Assembly: GCF_000388065.1 (NCBI RefSeq)
Contig: NW_009242971.1
Location: 4,264,141 to 4,285,937 of the forward strand
Origin: Fonticula alba
Lineage: Eukaryota; Opisthokonta; Rotosphaerida; Fonticulaceae
Reading direction: 5' to 3'
Length of the DNA stretch: 21,797 bases
Positions 18,965 to 21,797 of the stretch are shown here, in pieces. The position numbers and the translations under genes are program-made. How positions within the stretch are numbered: position 1 is the stretch's first letter; each line of letters begins with the position of its first letter. The notes below the pieces were generated by a model. The model made no database searches. It was given only the letters and a program-made list of their open reading frames with translations, and was not told the origin of the DNA.

Positions 18965-20107
18965 GATGGGGGGGGGGAGAGAGAGAGATGCAGTCGTGTC
19001 AGAGGAACGGTGTCTTGGCGAAGGCCCGAGGGAGGACCATTGCGAAAGGGGGAGCGAGGGAATGGGGCGCACCAGCGTCTTGCCCGCGGCGAGCAGGGTC
19101 TGGTGGAGGAGCTCGCGGAAGCGCCCAGCAAAGGGACCGGTGATGACGGACTTGCTGGTGGTTTCCAGGTAGATCTCATCATCAAGCACATGGGCAGGGG
19201 CCGGGACAACGCCGCGACCGGCGAAAAAGTCGCGCGCGGTGGCCCGATCAAGGTCGTCCAGCTCGCGGAGCTCGCGCGCCCCGTCGCCGGGGGAGAAGTG
19301 CGCCGGCAGGGGCCGGGTGGCGGATGCGCGCAAACGCGGGAACGACACACCAAAGTAGCCGTTGGACTTCTCGAGCACCGTGCACGGGAAGGTCAGACGC
19401 TGGCGAACCTGCTCGGTAGCCATGAAGGGGATGCCGCGCTCATTCTCATAGAAGAACTTGGCATACCCACGCCCAGAGACGGCGACCGCGACATTCGACT
19501 GCCGGAAGGACGCCTTCAGGGCGCTCTGTGCCTTGGTCATGCGGGCCCGGCGCGAAGTGGAAACCACCTCCGCAGACGGGGCACCCTCATCCTGACCCTC
19601 ATCGTCAGAGCCATCCAGCTCGGACCCGGACTCGGTGGCGGTGTCCGCGGCCTTGGCAGCCGAGGCCGGAGCCGGAGTCGGCGCCAGGCCCGGGCACACT
19701 TCCGGCAGCAGCTCCACGAAGAGACCACGAGCGCGCACACTGTCATCATCGTAACGCGAGCCGAAGAAGGCCTGCTCGGAGATGTTGGCACTGAAGAGCC
19801 CGCGCGGGAGCTGCTTGATGTTGACATCCGGATGCATCATGATCCGGCGCAGGGCCACCGAGTCGGGCTCCGTCTCGGAGTTGGGCGGGGCCTCCGACAA
19901 GAAGGAGCTCGGCGCATTGGACCGACGGACCCGGCGTCCGGCAGCGGGGGCCTGATTGACTTGAGTGTCGGCGGTGGCGGGAGAGGGGGCGCCAGCAGGG
20001 GGCTGGGCGACGGAGGATCCAGTGTCGGCGGCAGTGGCCTTGGCGCGGCCCTTGCCACGGCGCTTCTTACCCTTGCTGGCGGCAGCCACGGTGGAGGTAG
20101 AAGTCAT
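15621..20107 (-). CDS. TRL1: Fungal-type tRNA ligase Trl1 (ligase, kinase, cyclic phosphodiesterase), 3 exons, 1379 aa
   Basis: Exons (minus): 20107-19073, 18905-16226, 16045-15621. Trl1 heals and seals tRNA halves after intron removal, and in yeasts also splices the HAC1 mRNA in the unfolded-protein response. Residues 1-65 are basic and disordered (SKGKKRRGKGRAK). An acidic insert (about 150-185) precedes the ligase core. The ligase nucleotidyl-lysine motif is LEKSNGYFGV (Lys247); later ligase motifs are EIVDPVLDPHIV, EGLVVED (492-498) and MIKLKSNYYNVWK (about 503-515). The kinase has P-loop GVPGIGKST (894-902) and VLIIDRNNHT (about 953-962). The phosphodiesterase has the paired 2H motifs HVT (1229-1231) and HIT (1308-1310); the second lies in exon 3, supporting the splice. 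All three active sites look intact. Yeast Trl1 is 827 aa. Most of the excess is the N-terminal head and about 290 residues between ligase and kinase (about 600-890) that resemble a degenerate kinase copy. The start ATG has CGAC before it. Confidence 0.95.
16046..16225 (-). other. TRL1 intron 2
   Basis: A 180-nt intron, GTACGT to ACACAG, phase 1, between the two 2H motifs of the phosphodiesterase. It contains a run of about 10 G near 16063-16072 and other G-rich patches on the plus strand (C-rich in the transcript). The frame stays open through it, so a naive ORF would include it, but the joined codon T+AC gives a continuous domain. Confidence 0.8.
18906..19072 (-). other. TRL1 intron 1 with a hexamer repeat
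   Basis: A 167-nt intron, GTGCGC to ATCAG, phase 0. It contains (GGAGCA)7 on the plus strand (18918-18959, plus a partial unit). If retained it would encode an Ala-Pro run and then shift frame, truncating the ligase. Splicing joins AAGKTL to VDYVRRIHELG, continuing the ligase core. Confidence 0.85.
18918..18963. repeat. (GGAGCA)7 hexanucleotide tandem repeat
   Basis: Seven perfect GGAGCA units and a partial eighth, wholly inside TRL1 intron 1 and ending about 10 nt from the acceptor side. In the transcript it reads as TGCTCC repeats, which could serve as an extended polypyrimidine-like tract. Confidence 0.95.
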
Positions 20108-21009
20108 GTCGGTAGATGGAAAGCGAGGAGTGAGGCGTAGATGTTGGGGAAGGAGGAGGAGAACGACGGGCAGAGGCCAGGGAGAGTGATCAGCAGTCGC
20201 GCGTGGGCCCGTATGAGTGAGTGTGTGTGTGTATGTGTACGTGTGGGGAAACTCTGATTCGGCCGTTCTGCCGGCGGGATCCCCGGCAGGGTCGCACAAA
20301 ATGCGTGGACAGCCGCGGGTAAACATTCTACTCCTTCCTGGGTCACAGCCCCCCTCCCCTCTCGCCACCCCGCGCAGACACACACCCGCACACGCACATG
20401 CGCGCGGGAAAGAGGCGCTGGCAGCCGGCCCCCTGGATTGTGTGTGGGGGGGAGGGGCGGGCGGAAGCCGCCTACCAGTGTGGCGGTCCACCAAAGGGAG
20501 CCCCCCCTTGCCGATGCGTGTTTGCCGGGGTCGACCTTTCATCCATCTCGCCAATCGGTGCGGGAAGAACGGCACCTTGGAGACTGTCTTGCCAATGATC
20601 TCAGCAGCGGGGTTTCCCTTGCCCCGGTTGGTCGCCGCGGGCCTGGACCCGGCGTACAGGCCCCGGTGGAGGACCAAATGTTCCCAATCAGGCGCCGGCC
20701 GATTCGGGGACCCAAAATGCAGGGGCTCTATTGTGGACCAGGGCCCGGCGGGGCTGGGAGGCGAGGGCCTTGCGGTTGGAGAATGGAGCACCAAAACGAG
20801 GGGAACACCGCGGCTCCTCGGATCGAAATTACCTTCGAGTTGCGCAATTGAACACACGCCCCAGGCGTCCGATGAAGGTACTACTCGAGGCTAGCGCACA
20901 AGAGAAGGGGCTGTAAGTCCCTTCCCCCCCCCTGCCTTTCACCCTTGGTGGGGCCATCCAGCTGCACACCCAACGGGGGTGACAAAGAGAAATCGTCCCG
21001 CGCGCAGCG

Positions 21010-21037
21010 CCCCCCCCCCCCCCCCCCCCCCCCCCCC
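21010..21037. repeat. Homopolymer of 28 C
   Basis: An uninterrupted C run on the plus strand in non-coding DNA upstream of TRL1. The exact length is uncertain for sequencing reasons. Confidence 0.9.
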
Positions 21038-21687
21038 TCGCCCGGGAGACCTCTCGGTGAGGCCCACCCACTGACGCTCACACGGTGGCGATCGGACCCC
21101 GGGGCCTCATCCTGCCGCCAACCGGCCAGCTTCCGGCTTCGCGGGGGAGGGGCATCCGGCTCCCCTTGTTGATTCGTGCAAATACTTCCCCGCAAGGCCC
21201 CGCCCTCCTGCGTTCAGGTCTCCCCAAAGGGGCCCCCTGCCCCTACGTGTGTATGGGTGCACCGGCCAGCCTGGAACCCGCTTCATGCGCAGTCCCTGGC
21301 GAAAGGGGTGGCAGTTGGTGTCTTCTGGAAACAGGAGGACAAAGAACATGCGGATTTGACGTAAATCCATGCTATGGACTAAATTTGCCCTGCAGAGCCC
21401 CGCGCGAACGTGTGGGGAGTGGGCACGAGGCATGCTTTCGTCCGGGTGATCAGTATGCTGCCATTACAAAGCCCGATCGCTGATCGGGGTCACGGGGTAT
21501 TCCGTTAGTGTATCGCCCCTCGGCGGTAGCTACGGCGTGCTCTGCGAGCGCATGTCGGCGTTTCTACATAGCCGCCTCTGGACGCCCCCCCCCCCCCCCC
21601 AGCGCATGACACACGATCCAGCCCACTCCGTCGGGCAATAAAATCTTCCCCGCAGGCCAGGAAACATGCCCGGCTCTCGCCCTCTGG

Positions 21688-21705
21688 CTCTGATGCTAAT
21701 CAGAG
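21688..21705. repeat. Perfect 7-bp hairpin CTCTGAT-GCTA-ATCAGAG
   Basis: An inverted repeat with a 4-nt loop. An overlapping larger stem (CTCTCG-CCCTCTG pairing with CAGAGGG-CACGAGAG, with a 2-nt bulge) is mutually exclusive with it. It lies about 45 nt after an AATAAA on the plus strand. Confidence 0.6.
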
Positions 21706-21731
21706 GGCACGAGAGGGGCAAGCATGTGTGT

Positions 21732-21797
21732 GTGAGAGAGAGAGAGAGAGAGTGAGAGAGAGAGAGTGAGAGAGAGAGAGAGTGAGAGAGAGAGAGT
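21732..21797. repeat. GA-rich minisatellite at the window edge
   Basis: GA repeats broken at regular 14-16-nt steps by GT (AGTGAGAGAG units). The array runs off the end of the window, so its full length is unknown. Confidence 0.85.

Larger units (their letters stand above)
20108..21797. other. Upstream region of TRL1, no recognisable gene
   Basis: About 1.7 kb. The first 80 nt are purine-rich on the plus strand, which is the TRL1 pyrimidine-rich leader. Beyond that lie a GT patch near 20218-20236, a run of 28 C at 21010-21037, a run of 16 C at 21585-21600, an AATAAA at 21637-21642, a hairpin at 21688-21705 and a GA-rich minisatellite reaching the window end. Open frames of 130-225 codons exist, but their translations resemble no family I know and lack the leader and start context of the real genes. 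Confidence 0.5.

Noticed and set aside
20217-20894. 225-codon plus-strand frame upstream of TRL1
   Set aside because: It starts in a GT microsatellite, has no recognisable motif, no C/T leader and several overlapping frames of equal quality.
21085-21483. 132-codon plus-strand frame
   Set aside because: No family resemblance and no leader. A small unknown gene cannot be excluded, but nothing supports it.
1-21797. tRNA, rRNA or transposable elements
   Set aside because: I looked for tRNA B-box motifs, transposase or reverse-transcriptase motifs and long terminal repeats and saw none. A covariance-model scan would be needed to exclude small RNAs.

Overview
This is a stretch of GC-rich nuclear DNA from a eukaryote. 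It holds five protein-coding genes, and four of them are split by 2 to 8 short spliceosomal introns each (70-208 nt; 19 introns in all, one of them in the fifth gene). The gene set is ESCRT-II Vps36, condensin CAP-G, a fungal-type three-domain tRNA ligase and a membrane-anchored M24B peptidase. Together with the short introns and abundant simple repeats, it suggests a fungus or an early-branching relative of fungi; a nucleariid such as Fonticula would fit. That placement is inference, because no marker in the window fixes the species. I see no bacterial operons, CRISPR array, transposon, tRNA or rRNA.

Layout: (1) 56-1898, minus strand: M24B proline peptidase with an N-terminal membrane anchor, 3 exons, 503 aa. 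(2) 1899-3199: divergent intergenic region. (3) 3200-6738, plus strand: VPS36, 7 exons, about 958 aa, whose GLUE domain follows about 448 residues of Pro/Gly/Tyr/Ala-rich sequence. (4) 6739-7529: repeat-rich spacer. (5) 7530-9349, plus strand: unrecognised Lys/Ala/Pro/Thr-rich, probably chromatin-associated protein, 2 exons, 554 aa. (6) 9350-10251: repeat-rich spacer. (7) 10252-15283, plus strand: condensin subunit CAP-G/Ycg1, 9 exons, 1331 aa. (8) 15284-15620: convergent spacer. (9) 15621-20107, minus strand: tRNA ligase TRL1, 3 exons, 1379 aa. (10) 20108-21797: upstream region with no recognisable gene.

The genes do not form a pathway: membrane trafficking, chromosome condensation, tRNA splicing and peptide turnover sit side by side, as is usual in a compact eukaryotic genome. 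They do share gene architecture. Each start codon has a purine at -3 and C at -1 and is preceded by a pyrimidine-rich leader. All 19 introns I place begin GT-R-Y-G, with a pyrimidine at +4. Many introns carry CTGAC near the acceptor, and simple repeats lie just after several stop codons.

The most interesting single observation is in TRL1. Between the ligase and kinase domains lies an extra segment of about 290 residues that looks like a second, decayed copy of the P-loop kinase fold. The giant disordered head on Vps36 is the other unusual feature. Exon boundaries were deduced by eye from reading frame, splice sites and family conservation, and have not been checked against transcripts.
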